This document shows, piece by piece, positions 1-7,994 of a stretch of 64,000 nucleotides of DNA. The notes under the pieces were generated by a model. The model was not told the DNA's origin and did no database searches. It saw only the letters and a list, made by a program, of their open reading frames with translations. Position numbers and translations under genes: made by a program. Every line of letters begins with the position of its first letter. Positions within the stretch are counted from its first letter, which is position 1. Source of the DNA: Paracoccus zeaxanthinifaciens ATCC 21588 (lineage in GTDB: Bacteria > Pseudomonadota > Alphaproteobacteria > Rhodobacterales > Rhodobacteraceae); assembly GCF_000420145.1 (NCBI RefSeq), contig NZ_ATUJ01000001.1:62001-126000 (forward strand). Reading direction: 5' to 3'.

Positions 1-1
1 G

Positions 2-76
2 CTGAAGAAGCTGATCCATGGCCCTGTCCCCGCGCTTTTGCGCCAGACTGGACCAGCCGCGACCGGCGGGCAATAG
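2..76 (+). CDS. Possible C-terminal tail of an unidentified upstream gene
   Basis: The first 25 codons of one plus-strand frame run open from the window edge to a TAG stop, and their third positions are more often G or C than in the other forward frames, as expected of coding sequence here. The fragment is too short to name. An alternative is a minus-strand gene starting at an ATG near position 19 and running off the left edge. Neither is secure. Confidence 0.25.
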   Translation: MKKLIHGPVPALLRQTGPAATGGQ

Positions 77-155
77 CTGCATCCCGTGCAGTTCCCTAGA
101 CAGACAATACATCAAAAGGGTAGCATTCGGCATCCCGCGAAGGAGAATTGTTCCG

Positions 156-530
156 ATGCAGTTGCCATCCCGACGCGCCGTCATTGCCGGTCTGGCCCTG
201 GGGTTCCTGCCCCTTGCCGCCCGCGCCGCGACGGATCTGCGGCTGATGGTGATCACTGCGGACGACTGCCACGAAAGCGCGGCCTTCCGCCGCGAGGTGA
301 TGCACGCACCGGGTGCCAGCGCGGCCGCGCGCATGGCCCCCATGTTCGAGCAGCCGCTGGATGCGCCCTGGCCCGACGGGCTGGCCATCGGACGGACGCC
401 GCGCGTGACGCCCAGCTTCCTGCTGCTTGCGAACGGCATCGAGATCGACCGCTTCGAGGGATATTCCGACCCCGCTTCGTTCGACGCAAGGCTGCGCCAT
501 GTGCTGGACCGGGCCGCGGCCGGGGGTTGA
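156..530 (+). CDS. SoxS-like periplasmic thioredoxin-fold protein with degenerate CxxS site
   Basis: This 124-residue protein begins with a twin-arginine-like signal (SRR, then a hydrophobic stretch ending ARA near residue 24), so the mature part should be periplasmic. The remainder follows the SoxS pattern: a redox-site region, a TPSFLLL segment near residue 90 and a FEGY segment near residue 103. SoxS proteins normally carry a CxxC pair. Here the site reads C38-H-E-S41, so the second cysteine is missing. An AAGGAG ribosome site lies about 10 bases before the ATG, which decides the start over upstream in-frame codons. It sits directly before a SoxR/SqrR-type repressor gene and is probably cotranscribed with it. 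A dithiol reductase role is unlikely; persulfide carriage or binding by the single cysteine is inference. Confidence 0.7.
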   Translation: MQLPSRRAVIAGLALGFLPLAARAATDLRLMVITADDCHESAAFRREVMHAPGASAAARMAPMFEQPLDAPWPDGLAIGRTPRVTPSFLLLANGIEIDRFEGYSDPASFDARLRHVLDRAAAGG

Positions 531-544
531 ATGGGGGGAATTCC

Positions 545-907
545 ATGAATCAGATTGCATATATCGAACGTTCCGTACCCGGATCTGAACCGTCGCCCGT
601 CGCGATGGCCCGGACCGACATGGTCAAGCGCGCCGCCGAGGCCAGCAGCTTCATGAAGGCGCTGGCCCACGAGGGGCGCCTGATGATCCTGTGTCACCTG
701 TCTTCGGGCGAACGCACCGTCGGCGAGCTGGAACACCTGCTGGGGCTGCGCCAGGCCGCGGTCAGCCAGCAGCTTGCGCGCCTGCGCTCGGAGGGGCTGG
801 TGGAATGCCGGCGCGACGGCAAGGCGCGGCTCTATTCCGTGTCGGACCCCCGCGCCGCCGAGGTGGTGGGCCTGATGTACAAGCTGTTCTGCGATCCCGA
901 CCGCTAA
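545..907 (+). CDS. ArsR-family persulfide-sensing repressor (SoxR/SqrR/BigR type)
   Basis: A 120-residue winged-helix protein. It carries the ArsR signature in the recognition helix (RQAAVSQQLARLR, about residues 69-81) and two cysteines, C50 in the MILCHL segment and C116 in the C-terminal LFCD segment. This pair is the hallmark of the SqrR/BigR/SoxR branch, where persulfide exposure links the two cysteines and releases DNA. Family knowledge therefore suggests repression of sulfide or thiosulfate oxidation genes. The gene starts 14 bases after the SoxS-like gene. The perfect palindrome GGAATTCC lies immediately upstream of the ATG and could be part of an operator. No sox, sqr or dioxygenase genes are seen nearby; the regulated targets may lie left of the window. 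Confidence 0.85.
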   Translation: MNQIAYIERSVPGSEPSPVAMARTDMVKRAAEASSFMKALAHEGRLMILCHLSSGERTVGELEHLLGLRQAAVSQQLARLRSEGLVECRRDGKARLYSVSDPRAAEVVGLMYKLFCDPDR

Positions 908-973
908 GCGGGCTTTTGTCCTGCGCGGGCTTGGGTTAGGCATGCGGCGTTCCCAAGCGACAGGATCGACGCC

Positions 974-2266
974 ATGCATGATATCCGGGCCATCCGTGAA
1001 AATCCCGAAGCCTTCGAGCGCGCGCTGAACCGGCGCGGCCTCAGCGGGCTCAGCAACCAGATCCTGTCGCTGGATTCCGAACGCCGCGCCCGCATCAGCG
1101 CAGCCGAGACCGCGCAGGCCGAACAGAACAAGGCCAGCAAGGAAGTCGGCGCCGCCAAGGCCCGCGGCGACGAGGACGAGTTCCAGCGCCTCCGCGCCCT
1201 TGTGGGCGAGAAGAAGGCCGATATCGCGCGCATGCAGTCCGAGGCCGACGAGCTGGACGCCCGCCTGCGCGATCTGCTGATGGGCATTCCGAACCTGCCG
1301 CTGGACACCGTCCCCGACGGCGAGGACGAGGACGACAATGTCGAGCTGCGCCGTTGGGGCACCCCGCGCGCCTTCGATTTCAAGCCGCGCGAGCATTACG
1401 AGATCGCGGGCGTCGTCCCCGGCATGGATTTCGAGACCGGCGCCAAGCTGTCGGGCAGCCGCTTCGTCGTGCTTAAGGGCGCGGTCGCCCGCGTGCATCG
1501 CGCGCTGGCGCAGTTCATGATCGACCTCCACGTCGACGAACACGGCCTGCAGGAGACCTGGACCCCCGTGCTGGTCCTCGAGGACATGATGACCGGCACC
1601 GGCCAGCTGCCGAAATTCGGCGAGGACAGCTACAAGACCCGCGAGGGCTATTGGCTGATCCCCACCTCCGAGGTAACGCTGACGAACACCGTCCATGGCG
1701 ACCTGGTCGACCATTCCGCCCTGCCCCGCCGCATGGTGGCCCACAGCCAGTGCTTCCGCTCCGAGGCGGGCAGCGCGGGTCGCGACACCAGCGGCATGCT
1801 GCGCCAGCACCAGTTCGAGAAAGTCGAGATGGTCTCGATCACCGATGCCGAGAACGGCCTGGCCGAACACGAGCGCATGACCCGCTGCGCCGAGACGGTG
1901 CTGGAGAAGCTGGGCCTGCCCTATCGCACGATGATCCTCTGTGCGGGCGACATGGGCGCGGGCGCCCGCGTCACCTATGACATGGAGGTCTGGTTGCCGG
2001 GTCAGGACCGCTATCGCGAGATTTCCAGCGTCAGCTATTGCGGCGACTACCAGGCGCGGCGCATGAATGCCCGCTATCGCCCCGAGGGCGGCGGCAAGCC
2101 GGAATTCGTGCACACGCTGAACGGTTCGGGCCTGGCCGTGGGCCGCACGCTGATCGCGGTGCTGGAAAACGGCCAGCAGGCGGACGGTTCGGTCGCCCTG
2201 CCCGAAGTGCTCTGGCCCTATCTGGGCGGCAAGCGCAGCCTGACCGCCGACGGCCAGCTGGCCTAA
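974..2266 (+). CDS. serS: Serine--tRNA ligase
   Basis: Cytoplasmic class II aminoacyl-tRNA synthetase that charges tRNA-Ser and tRNA-Sec with serine. The 430-residue length is normal. Residues about 25-105 form the charged helical tRNA-binding arm. The catalytic core contains the TSEV segment, the motif 2 region ([20 protein letters not shown]) and a motif 3 region with [10 protein letters not shown] before the C-terminal [10 protein letters not shown] end. The ATG at 974 opens the standard N-terminus MHDIRAIRE. It stands alone downstream of the ArsR-type gene, with a 66-base gap. Confidence 0.97.
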   Translation: MHDIRAIRENPEAFERALNRRGLSGLSNQILSLDSERRARISAAETAQAEQNKASKEVGAAKARGDEDEFQRLRALVGEKKADIARMQSEADELDARLRDLLMGIPNLPLDTVPDGEDEDDNVELRRWGTPRAFDFKPREHYEIAGVVPGMDFETGAKLSGSRFVVLKGAVARVHRALAQFMIDLHVDEHGLQETWTPVLVLEDMMTGTGQLPKFGEDSYKTREGYWLIPTSEVTLTNTVHGDLVDHSALPRRMVAHSQCFRSEAGSAGRDTSGMLRQHQFEKVEMVSITDAENGLAEHERMTRCAETVLEKLGLPYRTMILCAGDMGAGARVTYDMEVWLPGQDRYREISSVSYCGDYQARRMNARYRPEGGGKPEFVHTLNGSGLAVGRTLIAVLENGQQADGSVALPEVLWPYLGGKRSLTADGQLA

Positions 2267-2318
2267 GACGGTGTCGCACCCCGGTTGCAACCGGGGACGC
2301 CTTCGCGCGTTGGCCGGG

Positions 2319-3104
2319 ATGAAACTGGCCAACGCGATCATACAAAGCCTTGCCGCCGCGATCTTCGTGATCGGGGGCATCGTCTTTGCATGGCGCACGC
2401 ATCCGCCGGTCTTCACCCCGGCGCTGCTGCCGCTGCCAAGCTTCATGAACCCCTACAACGTCACCTCGGCCGAACTGAGCCCCGGCGCGCCGGAACTGGC
2501 CGAGGGGATGACGATCCCGCTTCTGTACCTCGATCCGGCGAATTTCCTGATGTGGGGGCTGCTGCTGACGATCTGGGCCGCGGTCGCGATGGACGCAGCG
2601 GGCCAGTGGTTGTTCCCGAGCGATCGCCGCGACATGCGCAACGGGCGCTGCCGCATCTGGCCGCAACTGGTCGCGGGTCTGGTCGTGCTGTCGGCGGCCC
2701 CGTGGTTCCTGCTGGATCAGCGCGACGCGCTGCTGGCGGCGAACGGGGCCGGAATGTTCCTGACGATATGGGCCGCGCGACGGGCAGCGGGACGCAAGCG
2801 CCCTGCGGTGGGCTTCGTCGCGGGTTGGGCCACGGCGCTGTTCTCGGCCACGCTGGCCGGTGCGCTGACAGGCGCGCTGAGCCTTCAGACGCAGGCGGTG
2901 GCGGCGCTGGCGATCCTGCCGGGCACGGCCATCGGGATGGCGGCGCAAATCTGGATCGGCCCCAGCATCGGCTATTCCACGGCGCTGATCTGGGCGTTCT
3001 GCGCCATCGCGCTGACCGCGATGGGCAGCGATCCGGTCATCGCATTCGCCGCCATCCTGGGGATTTCCGGGATGGCGGCGGTGCTGATCCGGGCGGCCAG
3101 CTGA
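2319..3104 (+). CDS. Polytopic inner-membrane protein of unknown function
   Basis: A 261-residue protein with about six or seven predicted transmembrane segments: residues 7-24, 85-103, 115-130, and several between about 165 and 260. A periplasmic-type loop rich in Pro lies between the first two. No family is recognised with confidence. The chosen ATG gives a normal membrane-protein N-terminus (MKLANAI); an upstream start would prepend an implausible Arg/Gly-rich stretch. It follows serS by 52 bases on the same strand. Its stop codon abuts the end of the convergent der gene with no intervening base. Confidence 0.7.
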   Translation: MKLANAIIQSLAAAIFVIGGIVFAWRTHPPVFTPALLPLPSFMNPYNVTSAELSPGAPELAEGMTIPLLYLDPANFLMWGLLLTIWAAVAMDAAGQWLFPSDRRDMRNGRCRIWPQLVAGLVVLSAAPWFLLDQRDALLAANGAGMFLTIWAARRAAGRKRPAVGFVAGWATALFSATLAGALTGALSLQTQAVAALAILPGTAIGMAAQIWIGPSIGYSTALIWAFCAIALTAMGSDPVIAFAAILGISGMAAVLIRAAS

Positions 3105-4589
3105 TCAGCCGCCCTTGGGCTTCTGCCGGTTCTTGTGCTTGGACAGCGCGCCCGACTGATTGATCTTCTGCGCCTTGGCCTTGTACGGGTTGTCCTGACC
3201 CTGGTCGCGGAAGAACAGCCGGATCGGCGTTCCGGGCATGTCGAAATCGATCCGCAACCCGTTGATCAGATACCGCTGATAGCTGTCGGGGATGTGATCC
3301 GTATGCGTCGCCTTGACGATGAAGGCCGGCGGGCGCGTCTTGACCTGCGTCATGTAGCGCAGGCGGATGCGGCGGCCGCCCGGCGCGGGGGGCGGGTGGC
3401 TCTCGGTCATCGCCTCCAGCCAGCGGTTCAGGCGGGCGGTGCTGACGCGGCGGTTCCAGACCTCGTGCGCCTTCAGGATGGCGTTGTGCAGGCGGTCCAG
3501 CCCCTTGCCCGTGCGGGCCGAGACGGTGACCAGCGGCGCACCCTTCAACTGCGGCAGCAGCTTTTCGAAGCTGGCGCGCAGCTCGTTCAGCTTGTGCGGC
3601 TTGTCGTCTTCGAGGTCCCACTTGTTCGCGGCGACGACGACGGCACGGCCCTCGGTCTCGGCGAAATCGGCGATGCGCAGGTCCTGCTGCTCGAACGGGA
3701 TGGCCACGTCCAGAAGGACGACCACCACCTCGGCAAAGCGGACGGCGCGGAGACCGTCGGCGACCGACAGCTTCTCGACCTTGTCGGTGACCTTGGCGCG
3801 CTTGCGCATCCCCGCAGTGTCGAAGATCCGCATCGGCGTATCCATGAACTGCGTGGTCACGCTGATGGAATCGCGGGTGATGCCGGCCTCGGGGCCGGTC
3901 AGCAGGCGATCCTCGCCGATGATCTTGTTGATCAGCGTGGACTTGCCCGCATTCGGGCGCCCGATCACGGCCAGCTGCAGGGGGCGCGCGGCGCTCGGAC
4001 GCCAGTCCTCCTCGCCCTCGCCGGTCTCGGCATCCTCGTCGGACAGGGTCACGTCGGTCTCGGCGGCGATGGGTGCGGGGCGCGCGGCCTCGACCTCGTC
4101 GGCCAGCGGAACCAGCGTGGAATAGAGATCGTCCATCCCCTCGCCATGTTCGGCCGAGATGCGCAGCGGTTCGCCCAGGCCCAGGCCATAGGCCTCGAGC
4201 GCGCCGGATTCGCCCGCGCGACCCTCGGCCTTGTTGGCGGCCAGGATCACGTGCTTGGCGCGGCGCCGCAGGATGTCGGCGAAATATTCGTCCGCCGCCG
4301 TGATGCCCGCACGGGCATCCACGACGAACAGGCAGATATCGGCCTCGTCCACGGCGCGTTCGGTCAGGCGGCGCATGCGCCCCTGCAGGCTGTCATCCTC
4401 GGCCATTTCAAGGCCGGCGCTGTCGATCACGACAAAGCGGAGATCGCCCAGGCGGCCCGCGCCTTCGCGCAGGTCGCGGGTCACCCCCGGCTGGTCGTCC
4501 ACAAGCGCCAGCTTCTTGCCGACGAGACGGTTGAATAGGGTCGACTTGCCCACGTTGGGTCTGCCGACGATGGCGAGTGTGAAGGTCAT
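3105..4589 (-). CDS. der: Ribosome-assembly GTPase Der (EngA)
   Basis: Essential tandem-GTPase acting in 50S ribosomal subunit maturation. Two P-loops are visible, GRPNVGKST at residues 9-17 and GRPNAGKST at about 210-218, each followed by DxxG and NKxD motifs. A KH-like domain (VKTRPPAF region) occupies the C-terminal part. A strongly acidic linker (about residues 180-200) joins the G domains, and the tail is Lys-rich. The 494-residue length is normal. The ATG overlaps the bamB stop by 4 bases (ATGA), so the two are probably translationally coupled in a yfgM-like/bamB/der operon. Confidence 0.97.
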   Translation of the reverse strand: MTFTLAIVGRPNVGKSTLFNRLVGKKLALVDDQPGVTRDLREGAGRLGDLRFVVIDSAGLEMAEDDSLQGRMRRLTERAVDEADICLFVVDARAGITAADEYFADILRRRAKHVILAANKAEGRAGESGALEAYGLGLGEPLRISAEHGEGMDDLYSTLVPLADEVEAARPAPIAAETDVTLSDEDAETGEGEEDWRPSAARPLQLAVIGRPNAGKSTLINKIIGEDRLLTGPEAGITRDSISVTTQFMDTPMRIFDTAGMRKRAKVTDKVEKLSVADGLRAVRFAEVVVVLLDVAIPFEQQDLRIADFAETEGRAVVVAANKWDLEDDKPHKLNELRASFEKLLPQLKGAPLVTVSARTGKGLDRLHNAILKAHEVWNRRVSTARLNRWLEAMTESHPPPAPGGRRIRLRYMTQVKTRPPAFIVKATHTDHIPDSYQRYLINGLRIDFDMPGTPIRLFFRDQGQDNPYKAKAQKINQSGALSKHKNRQKPKGG

Positions 4590-5908
4590 CTGTATGCGTG
4601 CAACTGGCCGTCGCGTCCGACGACATAGAGGGTCTGTCCGGCGACCGCAGGAGCAGAGGCGGCCCCGCCGGGAATTTCAGCCTTCCCCGTCAGCGTGCCG
4701 GACGCCGGGTCGAAGACCCGCAGCACGCCATCCGAAGAGGCGACGAACAGCCGACCGCCTGCAAGGACGGGGCCGTAATGAGCGTGGATGCCGGACTGGC
4801 GGCGAACACGCTCGGTGGTGAAATAGGGCATGGGCTGGCGCCAGATGACGCCGCCGGTCGCGGCGTCGAGGCGGATCAGCTCTGCCTGGTCGTTGACGGC
4901 GAAGACGGACCCGCCCGCCACGACGACGGGGCTGGAGGCGCCGTCATCGGCGGACCAGCCGCGCAGGCCGCTGGCCAGGTCCACCGCGTCGATCCGCCCC
5001 GAGGACGTGCCGCCGAAGACCCGCCCGCCCGAGACGACCGGATCGCCCGTCACGTCGCGGATATAGCCGATGCTGCGCCCTGCCCGCTGCCCCGCGATCT
5101 GCGAGGTCCAGGTCGTCAGACCGCTGGCCGCATCCACGGCCACCAGCTGCCCCGACGAGAACGGGAAGATCACCGTGTCGCCCGCGACCGCCGGGGTCGA
5201 GACGCCCATCACCCCCGAGGTCGAGGGCGAACCCGAGGTCTGCCACATCACGCGACCGTCGCTGGCGCGCACGGCCCAGCCCACGCTGCTGCGCGAGGCG
5301 ACATAGACCATGCCGTTGCTGACGGCGGGCCCGCCGCCGATGGCGTTGTCCACGCGCTGGCGCCACAGCACCGCGCCGCTGGTGGCGTCCAGCGCGACCA
5401 GTTCGCCGAAGCCCGTGGTCGCGAAGATGCGCCCGCCTTCATAGGCGAGGCCCCCGCCCGAGGCGCTTGCCGGGTTTTCCTGCACCGGCGTGATGTCGGT
5501 CGACCAGGCACGCCCGCCCCCGACCGAGGTCGCGGTGACGCGCGCCTGCGCATCCAGCGTGAACACGAGGCCGCCCGCCACGACCGGATCGGCGGTGATG
5601 CGGTGGCGCTTGGACTGGGCCTGCCCGATGGGGGCCGACCAGATGCGGTTCGTGCCCTGCCCGATCGCGGCATGGACCGGCGCATGCGCGGCATTGCCCG
5701 CGCGTTGGGTCCATTCGGAATTGCCGCTGATGCCCGGCAGCGACAAGGCCGTGCCTGTGATCCCGGCCGCGCCCTCGTATCCCGGACCGTCGGGCGAGGT
5801 CACGGCAAGCGGGTCCAGCCGCTGGCCCGGCAGCTTCTCGTCGCGGTCGCAGGCTGCCAGCCCGAAGGCGGTGGCAATCGCCAGCGTCAGTCGCAAGGTC
5901 GCGGTCAT
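4586..5908 (-). CDS. bamB: Outer-membrane assembly lipoprotein BamB (PQQ-repeat beta-propeller)
   Basis: A 440-residue lipoprotein that should assist beta-barrel insertion as part of the BAM complex. The signal peptide ends in a lipobox (LAAC, lipidated Cys20). The rest consists of repeated beta-propeller blades with recurring G-x-V/I-F/Y and ATG-x-V-x-W motifs, for example [11 protein letters not shown]. The start at 5908 was chosen because it gives a clean lipoprotein signal and follows a GGGAG-type ribosome site; longer frames add an unlikely basic leader. It lies between a YfgM-like gene and der, the same relative order as in E. coli, which supports BamB over a generic PQQ dehydrogenase-like protein. 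Confidence 0.9.
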   Translation of the reverse strand: MTATLRLTLAIATAFGLAACDRDEKLPGQRLDPLAVTSPDGPGYEGAAGITGTALSLPGISGNSEWTQRAGNAAHAPVHAAIGQGTNRIWSAPIGQAQSKRHRITADPVVAGGLVFTLDAQARVTATSVGGGRAWSTDITPVQENPASASGGGLAYEGGRIFATTGFGELVALDATSGAVLWRQRVDNAIGGGPAVSNGMVYVASRSSVGWAVRASDGRVMWQTSGSPSTSGVMGVSTPAVAGDTVIFPFSSGQLVAVDAASGLTTWTSQIAGQRAGRSIGYIRDVTGDPVVSGGRVFGGTSSGRIDAVDLASGLRGWSADDGASSPVVVAGGSVFAVNDQAELIRLDAATGGVIWRQPMPYFTTERVRRQSGIHAHYGPVLAGGRLFVASSDGVLRVFDPASGTLTGKAEIPGGAASAPAVAGQTLYVVGRDGQLHAYR

Positions 5909-5951
5909 TCCCCGAATCTCCCTCGTCCGTTCTTGCTGCCAGGGCCGCGGA

Positions 5952-6620
5952 TCAGCTGCCCGAGGCCATGTCGTCATTCGGCGCGGGGTCCGCACCAAGG
6001 GCGATCATCATCTCGGTCAGGCGGTTGCGCAAGGCCTGGCTGAGCCCGTTCTTCTGCTGGATCTGGCGGATCAGCGTGATCGCATCCTCGGTCCGGCCCG
6101 CATCGACCAGCGCCACGGCCTTCTGTTCCAGGGCCAGCAGCTCGAACGGGGCGCCCGCGCGCGACAGGCGCGTCAGGATCTGGTCGCGTTCCGATGCATC
6201 CATCGAGTTGCCAGCCGCGATGACGCGCTTCAACTGCGCCAGATCGCGCAGGACGTCGCCTTCGGGGGCGGCGGTCGCGGCCTCTTGCAGCGCGGCGATG
6301 GCGGCTTCGTCATCGCCCTCGGCACGCCATGCGCCCGATGCCAGCAGCTGGATCAGGGCGGCGCGCGCGGCGCTGCCCTCGGGGTCCAGCTCCGCGATCT
6401 GGGCCGGGCCGGCATTCTCGGCAGCAAGGACCGCATCGCCGAATGCCTGCGCCGAGGCGCTGTCGCGGCTGCTGCTGTATTCGCGCCACGCAGCCCCGCC
6501 GACAATGGCAAGGATCACCACGCCGCCGATCCAGCCGAAACGGCGGAATGCACCATAGAGGCGGTCCCGGCGCAGTTCGTCGGTGACTTCGTCGATGAAG
6601 CTGTCGTTCTGGTTGGCCAT
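5952..6620 (-). CDS. YfgM-like membrane-anchored TPR protein
   Basis: A 222-residue protein with a short cytoplasmic N-terminus (FIDEVTDELRRDRLY), one transmembrane helix at about residues 30-46, and an Ala-rich helical periplasmic domain of tetratricopeptide type. This architecture and its place directly upstream of bamB match YfgM, the SecYEG-associated chaperone-network protein of E. coli. Homology at this distance is by domain and synteny. The C-terminus is acidic and ends PNDDMASGS. It is separated from bamB by 43 bases and is the likely first gene of the operon. Confidence 0.75.
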   Translation of the reverse strand: MANQNDSFIDEVTDELRRDRLYGAFRRFGWIGGVVILAIVGGAAWREYSSSRDSASAQAFGDAVLAAENAGPAQIAELDPEGSAARAALIQLLASGAWRAEGDDEAAIAALQEAATAAPEGDVLRDLAQLKRVIAAGNSMDASERDQILTRLSRAGAPFELLALEQKAVALVDAGRTEDAITLIRQIQQKNGLSQALRNRLTEMMIALGADPAPNDDMASGS

Positions 6621-6731
6621 GGCGGCGATTGTCCGATCTGGTGGCAGTCCGTCCGGTCATATACCGCGACGGGCGGAAAAGCCAATGCCGCACGGGCCTG
6701 CAGGCCATTCACGGTGTTGCAACCATGCAGA

Positions 6732-6758
6732 AGGGCCCGCCGCGATGCGACGGGCCCT
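6732..6758 (-). terminator. Hairpin downstream of sodB
   Basis: Eight-base perfect inverted repeat (AGGGCCCG at 6732-6739 and CGGGCCCT at 6751-6758) with an 11-base loop, 23 bases past the sodB stop. On the minus strand it is followed by TCTGC rather than a long T-run, so termination efficiency is uncertain. Confidence 0.55.
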
Positions 6759-6781
6759 GCCATGTGGGTGACGTGGGAGGA

Positions 6782-7381
6782 TCAGAGGCGCGAAGCCACG
6801 TTGTCCCAGTTCACCAGCTTCTCGAGGAAGTTCGACAGGTAGTTCGGACGCGCGTTGCGGAAGTCGATGTAGTAGCTGTGCTCCCACACGTCGCAGCCCA
6901 GAAGCGCGGTCTGACCGAAGCAGAGCGGGTTGACGCCGTTCTCGGTCTTGGTCACCTCGAGGCTGCCGTCGCTGTTCTTCACCAGCCAAACCCAGCCCGA
7001 ACCGAACTGGCCGACGCCGTTCTCGGTGAACTTCTTCTTGAACTCGTCGACCGAACCGAAGCTCTCGGTGATCGCGGCTTCCAGGTTGGCGGGCATCGGG
7101 CCGGGGTTCGGGCCCATCATTTCCCAGAACTGGCTGTGGTTCCAGTGCTGGCTGGCATTGTTGAAGATGCCGTTCTGGGCAACCGCGTCGGGCTGATAGG
7201 TGCCCTTGACGATCTCTTCCAGCGACTTGCCTTCCCATTCGGTGCCGGCGACCAGCTCGTTCAGCTTGGTGACATAGGCGTTGTGGTGCTTGTCGTGGTG
7301 GAATTCCAGCGTTTCCTTGGACATGCCACCTGCGGCAAGCGCGTCGTGTGCATAGGGAAGATCGGGAAGCGTGAAGGCCAT
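6782..7381 (-). CDS. sodB: Superoxide dismutase, Fe/Mn family (likely Fe)
   Basis: Cytoplasmic enzyme of 199 residues that dismutates superoxide. The N-terminal domain carries metal-ligand His in the HHDKHHNAYVTKLN segment (about residues 27-40) and a second in the QHWNHSQFW segment. The C-terminal domain has DVWEHSYYID, whose Asp and His complete the metal site. The sequence QFGSGWVWLV is typical of the iron branch. A strong ribosome site (AGAAAGGACGG) sits just before the ATG. The gene stands alone between the sarcosine oxidase operon and the yfgM-like gene. Confidence 0.95.
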   Translation of the reverse strand: MAFTLPDLPYAHDALAAGGMSKETLEFHHDKHHNAYVTKLNELVAGTEWEGKSLEEIVKGTYQPDAVAQNGIFNNASQHWNHSQFWEMMGPNPGPMPANLEAAITESFGSVDEFKKKFTENGVGQFGSGWVWLVKNSDGSLEVTKTENGVNPLCFGQTALLGCDVWEHSYYIDFRNARPNYLSNFLEKLVNWDNVASRL

Positions 7382-7456
7382 TTTCCGTCCTTTCTGAATA
7401 GGTTGGACCAGTCCGGGCGCACAGTCCCGTATTCGGCCCGTCAACGCAAGGGGTCA

Positions 7457-7474
7457 GGGCGGGGTTCCCCGCCC
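7457..7474 (-). terminator. Hairpin downstream of soxG
   Basis: Compact inverted repeat GGGCGGGG/CCCCGCCC located 14 bases after the soxG stop. There is no poly-T tail. It probably marks the 3' end of the sarcosine oxidase transcript or stabilises it against exonucleases, and it separates that operon from sodB. Confidence 0.45.
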
Positions 7475-7487
7475 GATCACCGCCCCA

Positions 7488-7994
7488 TCACCGCGGCGCC
7501 AGCCCGCTGCCGGCGATCGCGGCATTGCGCAGGATCAGTCCCAGGTAATCGCCGGTGGATCGGAACCCGATCACGCGGAAGCCGCCCTCGATGCGCCAGA
7601 TCGCGGTGGCGACCTGCGCCATGCGCGTGCGGCGCAGGTGGCCCTGCGGCATCGCCGCCGCATCGACCGGCGCCAGCTTGGCGATCACGTCGGCGGCCCC
7701 CGGCCCGATCACGTCGAAGACCGCGCGCGCATCCGACACGTCCGCGACCAGCGCGTGCTGGCCGTCCAGCGCCAGGGTCAGGGCCTCGACCGCCTCGGGT
7801 GTCTGCGGGGCGGGCAGGATCAGCAGCGCCTCGTCGGGGGACATCCAAGCCAGGCTGCGGGGGCCGTCGGTCGCGATGCCGGTCCGGTCGGGCGCGGCCA
7901 TCCCGGCGGCATCCGCGATCGCGGCCAGGTCGCCGCGCAGGGCGATCATGCCGAGATCGGTCACGGGGGAAATGCGGGCCAGATGCTCAGCCAT
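7488..7994 (-). CDS. soxG: Sarcosine oxidase gamma subunit
   Basis: Small subunit (168 residues) of heterotetrameric sarcosine oxidase, which oxidatively demethylates sarcosine to glycine with tetrahydrofolate as one-carbon acceptor. The C-terminal part carries family-typical segments (RRTRMAQVATAIWR and RSTGDYLGLIL). It starts inside the last codons of soxA (8-base overlap) and is the last gene of the operon, as usual for soxBDAG. Confidence 0.9.
   Translation of the reverse strand: MAEHLARISPVTDLGMIALRGDLAAIADAAGMAAPDRTGIATDGPRSLAWMSPDEALLILPAPQTPEAVEALTLALDGQHALVADVSDARAVFDVIGPGAADVIAKLAPVDAAAMPQGHLRRTRMAQVATAIWRIEGGFRVIGFRSTGDYLGLILRNAAIAGSGLAPR

Noticed and set aside
3135-4538. A long open frame antisense to der
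   Set aside because: The opposite strand encodes Der with complete GTPase motifs; the frame has no ribosome site or recognisable domains.
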